From contig NC_073353.2 in NCBI RefSeq assembly GCF_027580225.2, positions 36,553,001-36,617,000 of the forward strand: 64,000 nt of DNA, read 5' to 3'. The notes beneath the pieces were generated by a model that was not told where the DNA came from, searched no databases, and saw nothing but the letters and a program-made list of their open reading frames with translations. Shown in pieces: positions 49,251-61,167 of the stretch. Numbering within the stretch: the stretch's first letter is position 1; each line of letters begins with the position of its first letter. Origin of the DNA: Misgurnus anguillicaudatus. Taxonomy: Eukaryota > Chordata > Actinopteri > Cypriniformes > Cobitidae. The position numbers and the translations under genes were made by a program.

Positions 49251-49632
49251 CAATGCCAAGGATACTTCCTTGGCAGGGCTAGTCCTTACAAGTCACTTTC
49301 TTCAGAGGCTAGGCGAGGCTCCTCTTTAGCATTCGAATAACACGTAAATGGAACAGGCTAGCAAGTGCACGTCATTGCCTCATCACGTCAATGAAAATGT
49401 GTGCTTTCGTCCCTGCGCACATAGGATTGTGGGTGATTTCAGCGCGTGAAGAGCACGGAGGATACACATATGCATCCTTTCCTGTATATGGGATATTTCT
49501 CGAACGAAGAACTCAGTCCTTGGTTGCAATTCCGAGGATCCGACATTGGAACAGTCCTACGACGGATGTTGATGACATAGCATCCTCGAAATTCTGTCTT
49601 CTTCCTTGGAGGATCCTTCCTTGGCATTCTGA
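49251..49632. repeat. Inverted-repeat element with TGCCAAGGA ends
   Basis: CGTTTCTCAATGCCAAGGAT at the left is mirrored by ATCCTTCCTTGGCATTCTG at the right. It includes CpG and GAGGATCC words. Limits are approximate and no target duplication is clear. Confidence 0.5.
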
Positions 49633-49959
49633 AGGGGTTGATCAAAAACGCTAATCTCCTCCCCTCTTTAAACAACCTCTCTTTACTTCCTGTCATGAGG
49701 AACGGCGTAAGGGTGGGGCTATCAAAGACTTGTTTCTACCGAGGGGCAACCTTCCGATCTCTCTGATGAAACCAAACTTTACAGCAAAATTAATATGTTT
49801 ACAGCCTGGTGCAAAAAGTGTTTAGTGCCCTTAGTGCCCTTTATGACAATTGTGAGGAAGGTGAATTTTATTTAAATTATATTAAGCCTTAAAGTTCTGC
49901 ATAAATAAGGATGTGGCCACTTGAGTGACTGGTGAACTGCCACTGCTGTCACTAACGTC

Positions 49960-50730
49960 GAGCGGCGGGAATGGTTTCAGCAACCAGCCACTTCAGCTTC
50001 ACACACGTCCCGCCCCTTTACCCATTTTTCGATTATCCGCGAGTGACGTACGGTGATGCGATGCTAAGATGGGGACGGCAAGCCCTGCAAACTATGGCCC
50101 TGTTCCAAATGGCACACTCCAGACGTGTGTACCTCCTAAAGAGCTGCGCGTCCGGTGTGCAACCCCCTACAGAGTCCACACTTTGATGACATCATGTAGT
50201 TCAGACCTTGACGCGGGTCCAAGAGGGCGCACCGGGTGTCGTATTTTGGGACATGCTCGAGCGCCACGCTAAAAATAGGAAGAGAAGTTGCCCATCAGTG
50301 TGAACTCCTCCCTTCCGTCGTCTGATTGGTCTGATTGCTCTTTCGGAAGGACTTCTGGGTTGGGAAAGTGTGTGAAGCCTGCTGCAGTGCGGGTTTTGCC
50401 GAAGACTGCATTAAGGGTGCAAAGGGACACTGATGAGCACATTTCAGAGCATAAAAATGACAGATGGGACACTCTACGGACTCGTAGACTAAGCTGGGAC
50501 ACGCAATTGAAGGCCACATGAAGTGCGCCATTTGGGACAGGGCCTTTCTACCTAGGGGCAACCTTCCGATCTGTTTTTTATTTTTACCCGATCTGTTTTT
50601 TATTTTTACCTTTCTACCTAGGGGCAAGCTTCCGATCAGTTTTTTATTTTTACCCGAGAAAAGATCGCAGTTGTTAGCAATTAGCAACACGGCCCAACTT
50701 TCAACAATCCAATCAGTTCTCAATGGATAA
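49960..50730. repeat. GC-rich repeat hosting a nested MITE
   Basis: The host carries CTACCGAGGGGCAACCTTCC (49,737) and CTACCTAGGGGCAACCTTCC (50,550), with a local duplication of GATCTGTTTTTTATTTTTACC at 50,570-50,657. The minus frame of 142 codons (50,295-50,723) crosses repeat boundaries and is not a gene. Confidence 0.45.
50096..50544. mobile_element. MITE with GGCCCTGTTCCAAATGGC ends, 449 bp
   Basis: GGCCCTGTTCCAAATGGCAC and GCCATTTGGGACAGGGCC are inverted ends. It has a CpG-rich interior and no transposase. The target duplication is unclear. Confidence 0.7.
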
Positions 50731-52109
50731 AATCAAGTCCTGCCTTACATTTGTTATCATTTTAGAAGCCGTTTCTCTCGGATATACATCACGATATATA
50801 AAGGAAAAAAGACAATTGCTACCTCTGTTTTATGGTGACTTTAAACTGTAACTCACTGATAAGCCAGCCTGATCTCACAGGAATTCGTACGTATTTTACA
50901 AATACGCATGAGTTTGTTTGATTAAAAAAAAGTACATTTATACATTATTATTATTATTAAATGTACATAATTAAAAAAACAGTTGCGAAATCAATTCGTA
51001 CAAAAAAGTACAAATGCGTTCATACAAATTAGCCACCTACTAAAATGCACGTGCCATGAGATTCCATTGTATGATCTTTCCTTCCAACACAACTCTCAGA
51101 TCTCCAACTCCTTTATAATGCTTTTATTGACTTTGCTTATTGACTCTTTTTTCAGACTGTCAGTATAAATCACCATCAATTTGCTTCATACATAAAAGAG
51201 CAGCTTTGACATTCTGCCTGAAAGCTCATTTGCCGTTTCAGGAATGGAAATAACACAGTCCTGGAAAGTCTTGCGGTAGTTTCGCTCCAAGTTAAGGTGA
51301 TGATGTCAATACATTAACTGAGCTAAATGATATTAAGGAGCACAAGGCAGAAGAAAGTGTTTCTCTCTACTAAAGTAAGCACTCCAGGTAGTAATTACAT
51401 TACACAGAATGCAGGAATTTGTTTACATTCCAAAAACGAGCCTGTCACTTTTCAACAGCACAGTGCACTTTTGGGACTCGTCTGCCATTTGTCACTGTAA
51501 TTAACCAGAGAGACTCAATGCTGTGCATGTAGAGCCCGACCGTGCTTACGATGACACCAGATACGAATGGTCCGGACTGATGAATCGCTGATGTCAGTGT
51601 TATGCTGAGCAACAACATCACGTACGACGGCCACGTCTGAGCAGGTCACCGGAGATTGTTATTATAACGGAAGCACGGTGTGGAGCGACCTGATAAACCA
51701 CAGTCTCTTCCACAGCATTTATCTCTGGTTTGCAGGGATGATATACAAGCTGAGGCTATTGTGGAATAACTCATGTGGTTTCAGGTGACAGATTGTGGGC
51801 TTTTGCATTGAGAATCGCTCATTGATCAGACTATTTGTAGTTTTAGAGATCAGACACTATATCTAGATATTGCAACATAATGTAACATGAATGAAGGGTT
51901 AGTAACTGTAAATTAAAACATCCTTTTAAGATAAGGTTCATTTGCTTCATTAATATTCATATTTTCACTTAGGAGGAGCATGATCATGTAATCCAACCAA
52001 TCTGCATAAAGAGATCTCTTTAGACGTCCCTCACACCTATCCTGGCTGGTACCCATTCCACTTAAGAAGGGGGAGTTATTACCCATTTCAACAGCATGCC
52101 AAATAAACT
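50731..52109. other. Mostly unique DNA; repeat-free island 51,090-51,800
   Basis: No gene recognised. The island has balanced composition, with CTTTTTTCAG acceptor-like and other splice-like words, but no open frame between plausible splice sites. Confidence 0.35.
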
Positions 52110-52770
52110 CAGGGTTCCCACGGGTCCTTAAAATCCTTGAAAGTTAGTGAAAAATTCAAGGCCCTGGGAAGTTTTTGAAAATATACATACATAGATACAG
52201 GTCATTGAAAGTGCTTTGAAAGTTTTCTGGAAAAAAATCCATATTATTCCCCGTGTAGTGTAGGATAATAATATAAAAATTCTAGACTTTTTAAGCACAC
52301 TTGCTAAACTGTTCGTTTTAAATATCTTCTGTATGCGAATGTTGATTTATACCAAAATGCTTTTTTGCATAGTTGTGTTTGACAAATAAAAACTTTTCGG
52401 GTTACGTATGTAACTGCTGTTCCCTTAGAAGGAAACGAGACGCTGCGTCTCCTTTGCTATACTTCATGCGTCCCTGTAACTCCGTCTTTGGCAATATTTC
52501 AGATAGCGATATACTTCCTGGCTCCCGCATCACCCTGTCTTTGTCATTAAGCCTCACCATTGGTTGAATTTGATATACACATTCAGTCGCACTTACCCCT
52601 GGGGGCGTCCCCAAAGTGTCACCGCAGTGACGCAGCGCGAGTTCCCTCTAAAGGGAACCGTAACAATGTATCTTTAAAGGTAACACAATGTAACATTTAG
52701 TCCTTGAATTTGAGGGTATTGGACCTGGAAAGTCCTTGAATTTGAAGTTAACTAAGATGTGGGAACCCTG
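52110..52770. mobile_element. hAT-like element with CAGGGTTCCCAC ends, interrupted
   Basis: CAGGGTTCCCACGGGTCC and GATGTGGGAACCCTG are inverted ends, and TCCTTGAA words recur near both. A clean 8-bp duplication is not visible. The block at 52,397-52,666 interrupts it. Confidence 0.65.
52397..52666. repeat. Nested repeat with GGAAACGAGACGCTGCGTC
   Basis: It opens GGGTTACGTATGTAACTGC and closes GTTCCCTCTAAAGGGAACCG. It is a GC-richer block with GACGCTGCGTC and AGTGACGCAGCGCGAG words. I know this type of sequence as frequent in cyprinid genomes but cannot assign its class. Confidence 0.5.
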
Positions 52771-53216
52771 TATACTTTATCATCATATCTGATTACAGTC
52801 AGTGCAAACTCGTCAACCAAGTATCCTGGAAGTATAGTGTCTAGAAAGTCATATTTTAAAAGTGAACATCTATTAACCCCTTACAGCCTGGAATGCACAC
52901 GAGGTTAAATCTCCATGCATTCCAGTCAGTCGGCGCGTTTTGTATCCGTTCTCTCTTTTTGATGTTGGACCGGTGATCTTTCATCTCTCTCTTTCTCTGC
53001 TGTTAGTGTTGTGCTGAAAGCTCTTTGGGGACTGATCGCTGCCAGCTATTTCAGTGTTATGCCCAGCTATGCTGTTTGTTTGTTCAACACATCTGACAGT
53101 CTGAATCTCATCTCCCACATGTTTCTTTTATATAAGGGAACCAATTAGTGCAGACACTTCTAACAGGTTTTGAACAGGACTGTCCCAACAATAAGCTGAA
53201 AGCTAGCGTACTCATT
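52771..53216. other. Unique non-coding DNA
   Basis: No gene or repeat recognised. Confidence 0.4.
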
Positions 53217-53613
53217 TAAAGGGACAGTAAGTGTGTTTTATTAATCAAATTCAATGTCTTTATTCTTAAATATGTCCTCGTTGGTGTCAAATGACCTCTG
53301 CCAGTGATCTGACTTTTCTTTGTAAGCTTAGAATTTCTTCTTTTTATTGAACGGTAAGTCCAAGGAGGCTTCCATGTCGTTCCGCCATACTGATAAACTA
53401 TAATAGCAGAGAGGGACAAAAAGCACTCAACGCGTTTCCATTCAGAACACGTAAACCAGCTGAAACGGACAAGGAGATCAGTGATTACGTAAAAGCTGCC
53501 GTAGTTGCAACACACATTTGGAAAAGCGAGGCGCTAGAGAGCACTATTCGTTTGAATGAAAAATACATTTTCACCACTAGATGGGGTAGATCCTACTTAT
53601 TGTCCCTCTTTAA
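53217..53613. mobile_element. MITE with TTAAAGGGACAGTAAG ends, ~397 bp
   Basis: TTAAAGGGACAGTAAGTGTG and CTTATTGTCCCTCTTTAA are inverted ends. It is a GC-moderate interior with the 99-codon minus frame as by-product. Confidence 0.6.
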
Positions 53614-54311
53614 AGAATATTAGCACATTTTCCTGCCTTTTGGAGTCTTGTAAGAGCGTATAGTGAATTTATGAAGATGCTGCTAATACAGACCTCAGCT
53701 GTTGGTAGGTGAATAGTTATGTAAAAAAAAATGAGGGTGGGTAAATATGTAAACAATGTAAAGTTTTTTTGTGATTGTTGCAGGCAAAAAAACTTTATCT
53801 TGCGGCACGTTTTCTTAAAAAATGCGATGGAATATGCGGGATATTTATGCAATTTTATGCGATGAAATTACGGGAACTTGCAAAAACTGTTTGCAGCTTT
53901 TGCAGCTTTTCAATGATTTCTTTGAATACTTTCTGCTAAGATATATGTGATTTTTGCTATGAAAATGCAGGAAATATGAAATCATGCAAGCGCTGCATAT
54001 TTTGCGCATGAAAATCTGCAATTTATGCTGCGAAAGTGCGGTGTATTTGAAAAAACTAACTTTGCGAACTTTGGGTGCATTTTTCTGGAGGGACTGGCAA
54101 AGGTAAAATGATCATTTGATGATGAAGAAACAATTAAATGAAATCACTTTCTGCTCTATTGTGTGCTGTATAAAACACAATGCTCTAAAAAAAGAAGTTA
54201 CTTGTGGTTAATTTGATTAATTTGTTAATAGATTGAACTTTTTGTAGTGCTATTGTGTTTTTTTAGGTACAATGACTTTTGGAAATGCAAATAAATGTCA
54301 ATACAATAGTA
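53614..54311. other. Non-coding DNA, no gene
   Basis: AT-rich. Several TTTTGCAGC/ATGCGATG words recur around 53,810-54,040, possibly a decayed repeat. Confidence 0.35.
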
Positions 54312-54910
54312 TGTGATCCTGGACCACAAAACCTTTCATTAGTAGCTGGGTGTACTAGCCAACAAATATGCAGCATGATGTTAAAACAACTTTTTCCAAA
54401 TCAATTCAACCCACTATTTTAAGTTTTGGCTTGTGATAAGTTGACATAACTTATAAAAACAAGTTGAAATTGTTTAATTTGTTAAGTTAAAGTAACATAA
54501 AAATGTATGTTAATTCGACAAAAATTAACATGCTGCATATTTCTTGCAGAATTGGTCAAAATTATAGATTTTTTAAATGCCAAAAACATTAGGATATTAA
54601 ATAATATGTGTTAATCCATGTTTCATGAAAATATTGTAAATTTTCTATCATAAATATATCAAAATGTATTTATTCTTAGTAATAGGGGTTGCTAAAGACT
54701 TCATTTGGACAACGTTAAAGGCGATTTACTTAATATTTTGATTTTTACACCCTCAGATTCCAGATTTTCAAATAGTTGAATCTCGACCAAATATTGTCGT
54801 ATGCTAACAAACCGCACATCAATGGAAAGCTTTTCATTCAGCTTTCAGATGATGTATAAATCTCAATTTAAAAAAAATTACCCTTGTGACTGGTTTTGTG
54901 GCCCAGGTTT
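54312..54910 (-). repeat. GTGATCCTGGACCACAAAACC repeat, diverged
   Basis: GATCCTGGACCACAAAACC and GGTTTTGTGGCCCAGG are inverted ends. The inner CATTTGGACAACGTTAAAGG, TCAGATTCCAGATTTTCAAA and CATCAATGGAAAGCTTTTCA match the plus-strand copy at 42,265 in reverse. The left part is disrupted. Confidence 0.65.
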
Positions 54911-55985
54911 AAACGAGGTACCAGTGAATTACCATCTTATATCATCACTGTACTACACTGAATTCTTAAAAAATGGCAAAAAGAAGACAATTTACAAATG
55001 TATTGAAAGTCATGTAGATTATATAGAGATATGCTTAAAAGCTTTTGTAGCAAAAAGGAAAGGCAGCTTAAAGCTCTCGTGCTAATGTTGAATATTGACT
55101 GAAAGGTAAAAGGATTGCGATGAAGTAACACAATATTCATCACAGTGATTTCTCTCTCTCTTTCGCTCTGATCTTCTGCTCATTAAGTCAGAAATACCAT
55201 CCTGTCAGACAGGGATTTAACCTCTCGGGAGAAAACATAAAATTGTCTCATTTGTACACAAGCAATAATGTAATCTAGCCCGTGATGATGTCAGGATGCA
55301 TGCTGTGTTCACTGATGTAACACTCAGGGCTATAACACATTCACGCTATAGAAACCCTTGTTTTATCTTGCTCACAAAATCGACTAACACCCATCCTGAA
55401 TTACCTTATTAACATTTTATACACAGTTAAGCTTATTTCCATTTTGTGTTTGGGCTTTGATCGTCTTTATTTGGCCAAATTTTTTACTGCACATAGTGTC
55501 TAGTGTCACTTTAAACTGGCATTTATTTTTAACCATGCTGTGTTAAGCTTAAACATATTTGAAATGTCCCATGTTTTATTCTTCTGTTTTGGTCATTTTT
55601 TTACCTTTTTCAAATGGTACCGCCCCAGTGACAGCTATTGGGACACTTTTTTGATCATTGTTTTCTGACAGTGAACATCACTAAAGAGAAACTAAAGTTA
55701 ACTGAAGAATTTAGATTTTCATATTCTCATCATGCAGTACATACCACGGGTCTGTTGAATGCTTTATTCTGATTTGCTGAGAGATGTTCCATGCGTGTTG
55801 ATTATTTTTCTGTAAACTGCACACCTAACTTGTCAAATGTCTTAAAAATAGACACCAGAGCAATGTTCTTGGTAACCGTGGTATAAGCAGTGGCATAATG
55901 ATGACAGGCCATTGAAGTATAAGAAAATAATGCACACCTAAGGTAATGCGGCACGACACAAATTCAAAGTCAATTATTCCGTTTA
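54911..55985. other. Mostly unique DNA
   Basis: No gene is supported; the 94-codon frame at 54,801-55,085 starts inside a repeat and has no motif. Confidence 0.4.
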
Positions 55986-55987
55986 TA

Positions 55988-56385
55988 CACTGCAAAAAAC
56001 CCATGATTTTCAAGATAAATAATTCTTAGTATTTTTGTCTTGTTTTCAGTAAAAATATCTAAAAAAATCTTAAATTAAGATGCTTTTTCTTGATAAGCAA
56101 AACGACCCAAGAAAATAAGTCTAGTTTTTAGACCAAAAATATCAAATTTAAGTGATTTTGTGCATAAAACAAGCAAAAAAATATCTGCCAATGGGGTAAG
56201 CAAATTTTTCTTGAATTTTTCTTAAGTGTTAAAGAAAAATGTTCAAGAACACTATAGAGTTATTTTTTTTGGGTCATTTTGCTCATCAAGACAAAAGCAT
56301 CTTAATTTAAGAAATTTTAGATATTTTTTACTGAAAACAAGGCAAAAATAAGAATTTTTTTTGTTGAAAATAATTTTTTGCAGTG
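55988..56385. mobile_element. TA-flanked MITE with CACTGCAAAAAA ends, 398 bp
   Basis: CACTGCAAAAAACCCATG and AATTTTTTGCAGTG are inverted ends with TA on both sides (55,986-55,987, 56,386-56,387). Mirrored GTTTTCAGTAAAAATATCT and AAGATGCTTTTTCTTGAT blocks lie near each end. Tc1/mariner-type by its target. Confidence 0.75.
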
Positions 56386-56387
56386 TA

Positions 56388-56896
56388 CGGAGTAAATTAT
56401 TACTTAAAAACAAAACATAATTTATAATATAATATTAGCTTACGTTAGTAGTGTATTCATATTAGTTTTTCTTTATCACAATATCGGAAAGTGTCATTTA
56501 ATAACATACTCTGAAATAGCATGATGGCTATATCAGTATAATCTGGATTGAAAGGATGGTGCATTTTTTGTTTTTTGTACCCATGTGCTATGGTAATTTT
56601 ATGAAAAACATGAAACTAGCTGTAATATAAAAAATATATTTTTTAAATGTTTCGCTATTTTCCCAGGCTTTTGCATCTGAGCTCTTCTTTTAATTAACTA
56701 ACTTAATTATTTCAACAAATAAGTAAAAAGACTATTATCAACTTATAAAAATTGATGCTGACTTAAATTTTTATGTACTGGTTTATGACTATGATGAAAT
56801 CATTCTTTAGGAAGTGACAACTTTTTGTGAAAAAAAAAACCCTGCAAAACATATTAAAATAGATCTGATTTCTGTGATGTCCCACTTATGAAAGTG
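56388..56896. other. AT-rich non-coding DNA
   Basis: No gene or repeat recognised. Confidence 0.4.
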
Positions 56897-57213
56897 AAAG
56901 GGATAGTTCACTGTCATCATTTAATCATCCTCATGTTGTTCTAAACCTGTATGAATTTCCTTTTTTGGATGAACACAAAAGAAGATATTCTGAGAAATGA
57001 TGGCAAACACACAGCAGTACGTGACCATAGACTTCCATAGTAGGAATAAAAAAAATTATGGAATTTAATGGGTACCATCAACTGTGTGTTTACAATCATT
57101 TCTCAAAATATCTTCTTTTGTGTTCATGAGAAAAAAATTCATACAGGTTTAGAACAACATGAGGATGAGTAAATCATGACAAATTATTTTTTTAAAGTGA
57201 ACTATCCCTTTAA
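56897..57213. mobile_element. TTAAAGGG palindromic MITE, complete, ~317 bp
   Basis: AAAGGGATAGTTCACTGTC and AAGTGAACTATCCCTTTAA bound arms with TCATGTTGTTCTAAACCTGT and its mirror, meeting at ACTTCCATAGTAGG. It abuts the next MITE with shared TTAA bases. Confidence 0.8.
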
Positions 57214-57450
57214 AGGCAGGGGGCATGATTTGTGAAAAACACTATGGAAAAGGGAGTCGGGCCGAGTACCAAACTTGTAGCCAATCAGCAGTAAGGGGCG
57301 TGTCTACTAACCAACATCGTTGACTGGGTTCCGTATGTGTGGTGCGGGTCTATCAAAAAAAGGTCCAGATTTTATTGCGGTAGGGGCGTGTTTGTTTAGG
57401 TGATTTCAAATGTCAACATTGGCTTTCAGAGATCATGACCCCGCCTTTAA
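57212..57450 (+). mobile_element. TTAAAGGCAGGG MITE, complete, ~239 bp
   Basis: It runs from AAAGGCAGGGGGCATGATT to ATCATGACCCCGCCTTTAA. It contains GTAGCCAATCAGCAG and GGTCCAGATTTTATTG. Being uninterrupted, it shows where the TTAA element landed in the relative at 34,367. Confidence 0.8.
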
Positions 57451-58265
57451 GAAACATTTTACCCTGCTTCATAAAACAACACAAATCAACATGATGTTAT
57501 TGAAAATACAACATAAAAAGTGAAAACTGCTCTACTTAAAAGTGAAGAATGTAAGGTGAACTTTTTTTTAATTCTTAAAAATAACTTAAACTGTCACTTA
57601 AAATTTGTAGGCACTAACAATTAAAGTAATTTTTTAAGTTGATTCAACTTTCACTTTTTACACTTTTTTTTATTAAAACAAACAAAAATGTTTCCATTTG
57701 ACAGCCAAATGTTTTTGGTCTCGTTATGTTGCTGTTAAATTGTTCACTGGTGTGCGAGCCGGTTCAGTTATATTCTTCTGTTGAAGCCAAACAGCATGAT
57801 CCCTGATCGCTCACCCAAAACCATCTGATACCACGAGAAATCATCCTGTAAAGACAGCTGGCCCATACAGATAATGACAACATTTAAACCTAATTACCTG
57901 CTGTGTTGTGCAGATTTAAACATTTCCTCACTTCTTCATCCAATGGCCTAAAACCAATCACGTTTGTCTGTAGATCTTCCCCCGCAATCCCCAAAGTCAT
58001 TTCATTCACTTTGTCAGGGTATATTTTAATTTTTTTATTTCATACTATACTTCTTCTATGAAGTCAGTCTGTATGCTAGCAAAGTTTTTAGTGCAATCAA
58101 AAAAAAACTGTGTTTTTTACAGCAGTTTTACCTGTAAAAATTTTAATTTTGCACTTTGGGTGCCTTAACAGAAATGTTTGTAAAATGAATAGATAACATT
58201 CTGGCAAAAAATAACTATTATATCCTCCATTATTTTTGTTTATCAATGTATAGTCATAATCAGTT
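57451..58265. other. Non-coding DNA, no gene
   Basis: AT-rich, no repeat recognised apart from homopolymer runs. Confidence 0.4.
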
Positions 58266-58640
58266 AAAGGTCTGTGTAGATTTTAGCAGCATCTAGTGGT
58301 GAGATTGAGAATTGCAAGAAATGGCTCAGTCCATCGCTCACGCTCCCTTTTGAAAACCATAGTGAAGCTACGGTAGCCACCACAGGACAAACACATCATT
58401 GTCTGAGACACGTTTGTCTGTTTAGGGCTACTGTAGAAACAAACGTTAACGCTTGACGGAAAATGTGTCTGAAGCTTGGCCAACAGCCAATCACAGTGGC
58501 CACAACATGTGCTCCTCTGTACTCCGGTCTTGCATAAATGTATTGGCTGCCTCTGCACTAGGTTATTTGCATAAGGCGATCTGATTGGCTTGCACATGCT
58601 TGGCGCTTGAAAAGTTGAGAAATACGCACAACCAGCGCAA
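58266..58640. repeat. Repeat-like block with AGCATCTAGTGGTGAGATTG
   Basis: CpG-moderate sequence reaching into the inverted repeat that follows. I know AGCATCTAGTGG-type words as common in fish repeats but see no ends. The 104-codon minus frame (58,283-58,597) and 76-codon minus frame (58,563-58,793) are treated as chance. Confidence 0.35.
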
Positions 58641-58659
58641 CATCATAGAATGTCTCTGA

Positions 58660-59357
58660 ACAGGTTCACGCCCACTTTTGGGAAAAAACCAACTAGACTT
58701 CCCATTGACTTCCATACAAAATAGCAGAACAAAGCAACGTTCGTACACACCCGGTAGGCGTAAATAACGTAAGAAATCACTCAGATTAAACATGTTGAGT
58801 AATTATCTGTCCACCCTGCCTGCCATAGAGCGAGAAAGATACACATTTAATTTGGTCAATATAAAAACACGTCCCTTTCATTCTCACAGCGTCAAATTTG
58901 TGTAACAACTCTCCCCATTGGCCAGAGGTGTCTTACCCGGACATTTACTCATACTTCATCGAGTCAACAGGGAAGCCAGTGAATGATTTTACTTCGTATT
59001 TGAAAGTTACTTCGTATTTATATATTATTATGTCTTTATGTTTAGAGTACTGAGTGCACTTTTCCGTCCAGCCATACAACTAGCCTAAGTGATTTTCCAG
59101 CAATCACTGGATAGCGTTGTTACACAAATTTGACGCTGAGAGAATGAAAGGGACATGTTTTTATATTGACCAAATTAAATGTGTATCTTTCGCGCTCTAT
59201 GGCAGGCAGGGTGGACATATAATTACTCGACATGTTTAATCTGAGTGAATCCTTAAGTTATTTACGCCTGCCGGCTGTGTACGAACGTTGCTTTGTTCAG
59301 CTATTTTGTATGGAAGTCTATGAGAAGTCTAGTTTGTTTACCCAAAAAAGGGGCGGT
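58660..59357. repeat. Large inverted repeat, ~250-bp arms
   Basis: The left arm (58,660-58,909) and right arm (about 59,116-59,357) mirror each other: GAACAAAGCAACGTTCGTAC, CAGATTAAACATGTTGAGTA, CACCCTGCCTGCCATAGAGC and GCGTCAAATTTGTGTAACAA each recur inverted. About 200 bp of spacer separates them. Probably a foldback element. Confidence 0.8.
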
Positions 59358-59530
59358 GATGAAATTTACAGTCAAGTTCCCGGATGTGCAGGCAGTCCAT
59401 ATGTTTAACCGCGAGCAACGCCAGTAATGCGACGCCGATAGATTCACAATTTAGTTCTGCAACGCATGACGTCACCCATTTAAAGTATATGAGAGTGTAA
59501 ATGTTTACGTCCCATGTGAATCCAGTGTAA

Positions 59531-59844
59531 GGGAGCGTGCACACCAAAGCTTTTACGCCGGCGTATGTTTTCAATTGCTTCCAACAGAAGTGCAGTGTTT
59601 TTTAAAACAACTGAACTTTTTTTCTGTGCTCAGTGCTGAGAGTTGAAAAATATTCAACTTTGGATGAAAAGCTCGTCAATATCAGTTCTCACACAGCTGT
59701 CCAATCACAAATATCACAACAACCAACTGGCGCATTGTAGAACGACTGATAAACAAAGCAGAAAAGAAAGCCGGATTCGGCTGAAATAAAGCTGTCTGAT
59801 AGGCGTTTTCATCTGCATAAAAAAGCTTTGGTGGGCACGCCCCC
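59531..59844. mobile_element. PIF/Harbinger-like MITE, 314 bp
   Basis: GGGAGCGTGCACACCAAAGC and GCTTTGGTGGGCACGCCCCC are inverted ends. The 3-bp duplication TAA flanks them (59,528-59,530, 59,845-59,847). Confidence 0.85.
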
Positions 59845-59892
59845 TAACAGTTCTTTATGTAAGGTCTTTATATGCCACTGATAATATAGATA

Positions 59893-60145
59893 TGAAGAGT
59901 TTCGTTGCAAAACGAGATAAATCCATTTTTTAACATTTTTTGTCAAAACATGTTTATTATTATGTTAACATGTTATTATTTTGTTTTATGGTGCTACTTA
60001 GCTGTATGTTTTAAGTTATGAAGGTTTAAATCGAAACAAACCAACTGCAGTTACATTGAAATTAATTGGAATGCACAACCAAAAAACGAGATTTCTGAAC
60101 AATTAAAAAAACGGTGGTTATCTCGTTTTGCAACGAAACTCTTCA
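59893..60145. mobile_element. TA-flanked MITE with TGAAGAGTTTCG ends, 253 bp
   Basis: TGAAGAGTTTCGTTGCAAAA and TTTTGCAACGAAACTCTTCA are perfect inverted repeats extending to GAGATAA/TTATCTC. TA flanks both (59,891-59,892, 60,146-60,147). Tc1/mariner-type. Confidence 0.85.
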
Positions 60146-60509
60146 TATGTATTTTATATTACATTTCTATCAAGAGATCCTCCTAAAAGTAACACAATGC
60201 ACCTTTAAGCCATATATCAGATATTTTAATTTATTATACAGTATGTGCCCTTAGAATTAAGACATCTTTGCTGCCATGCCTATAACTGTTATGTAAACAC
60301 TCATGTACTACTGTATTAAAATGAATATGTTAACAAACGTGGCCACTATGTTGTTGCATTAAAAAAAGACTGCATGAATATGTTACAGATTACAGCAAAC
60401 CACTTCGAAACAACAGATTTGTCACTTTTTGTTGAACTGTCCCTTTATGAGTCTACTGAATATAAATGCATTTGTAAAACTCCCTCTATGTGATTGTGTT
60501 ATGAAGTTG

Positions 60510-60561
<52 letters not shown>

Positions 60562-60850
60562 GCACGCACACAGCTCTGTTTTTCTCTGTTATTGGTGCTG
60601 TAATTGGATAAGAGGGAGGAGAGATTAATGGCTCGGTCCTCAGTCCATCAGCCAATCTGGTTAAACTCAGCGGGCTGTAGTGCATTGAAGGAGCTCCCGG
60701 CTTCACATCGCCAACAAGTGACACATCCTCCTGGCACCTTCACAAAACGTCTTACTATTCTCCAGTGTATCTGCCCGTGGCCATTTAACTTCATTTTCTT
60801 TCTTATAATCAGATGGTGTCAATTGTATATAACCTCAAACTCTATAGGGT
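60146..60850. other. Non-coding DNA with a microsatellite
   Basis: No gene. The low-complexity frames at 60,422-60,724 and 60,429-60,611 are translations of the CA repeat. Confidence 0.5.
60513..60560. repeat. (CA)24 microsatellite
   Basis: 48 uninterrupted bases of CA. Confidence 0.95.
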
Positions 60851-60852
60851 GA

Positions 60853-61160
60853 ATTCAGGACATTTTGGGACACTTAAGATGAATGTCAACAGCTGTATAT
60901 AACAACTGTGCCTTGCAAAAGTATTCAAATCCCAATTCTCTCATATTACTACAAATGGTGCATTGATTTTTTTCTGTTTTATTGTATATTTGAAACACTA
61001 ATGTCAAAATCAGTAATGATAAGTTCTCCCTGGAATTGTTTTAGTAAATATTTGAGGCACTGGATATTCTCTGCATAAAGTGTAAGTGTAAGTTACAAGT
61101 GTGGTAGCTCAAAACACCCAGGGAGCAATCGAGGGAAACATGCCTTGCTCAAAGGCACAT
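60853..61160 (+). repeat. TTTTGGGACAC...CCTTGCTCAAA repeat, copy 1
   Basis: It shares with 63,533-63,840, in the same order, TTCAGGACATTTTGGGACAC, TGTATATAACAACTGTG, TGCAAAAGTATTCA, AGGCACTGGATATTCT, GGGAGCAAT and CTTGCTCAAAG. The TGCAAAAGTATTCA word resembles Tc1-like ends, but the class is uncertain. It stops where the foldback at 61,168 begins. Confidence 0.65.
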
Positions 61161-61167
61161 GTTTTTA

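Noticed and set aside
50295..50723. 142-codon minus-strand frame
   Set aside because: It runs across MITE and host repeat borders with a repeated RSGKNKK/IGSLPLGRK segment from the local duplication.
60422..60724. 100-codon frame rich in VC
   Set aside because: It is translation of the CA microsatellite.
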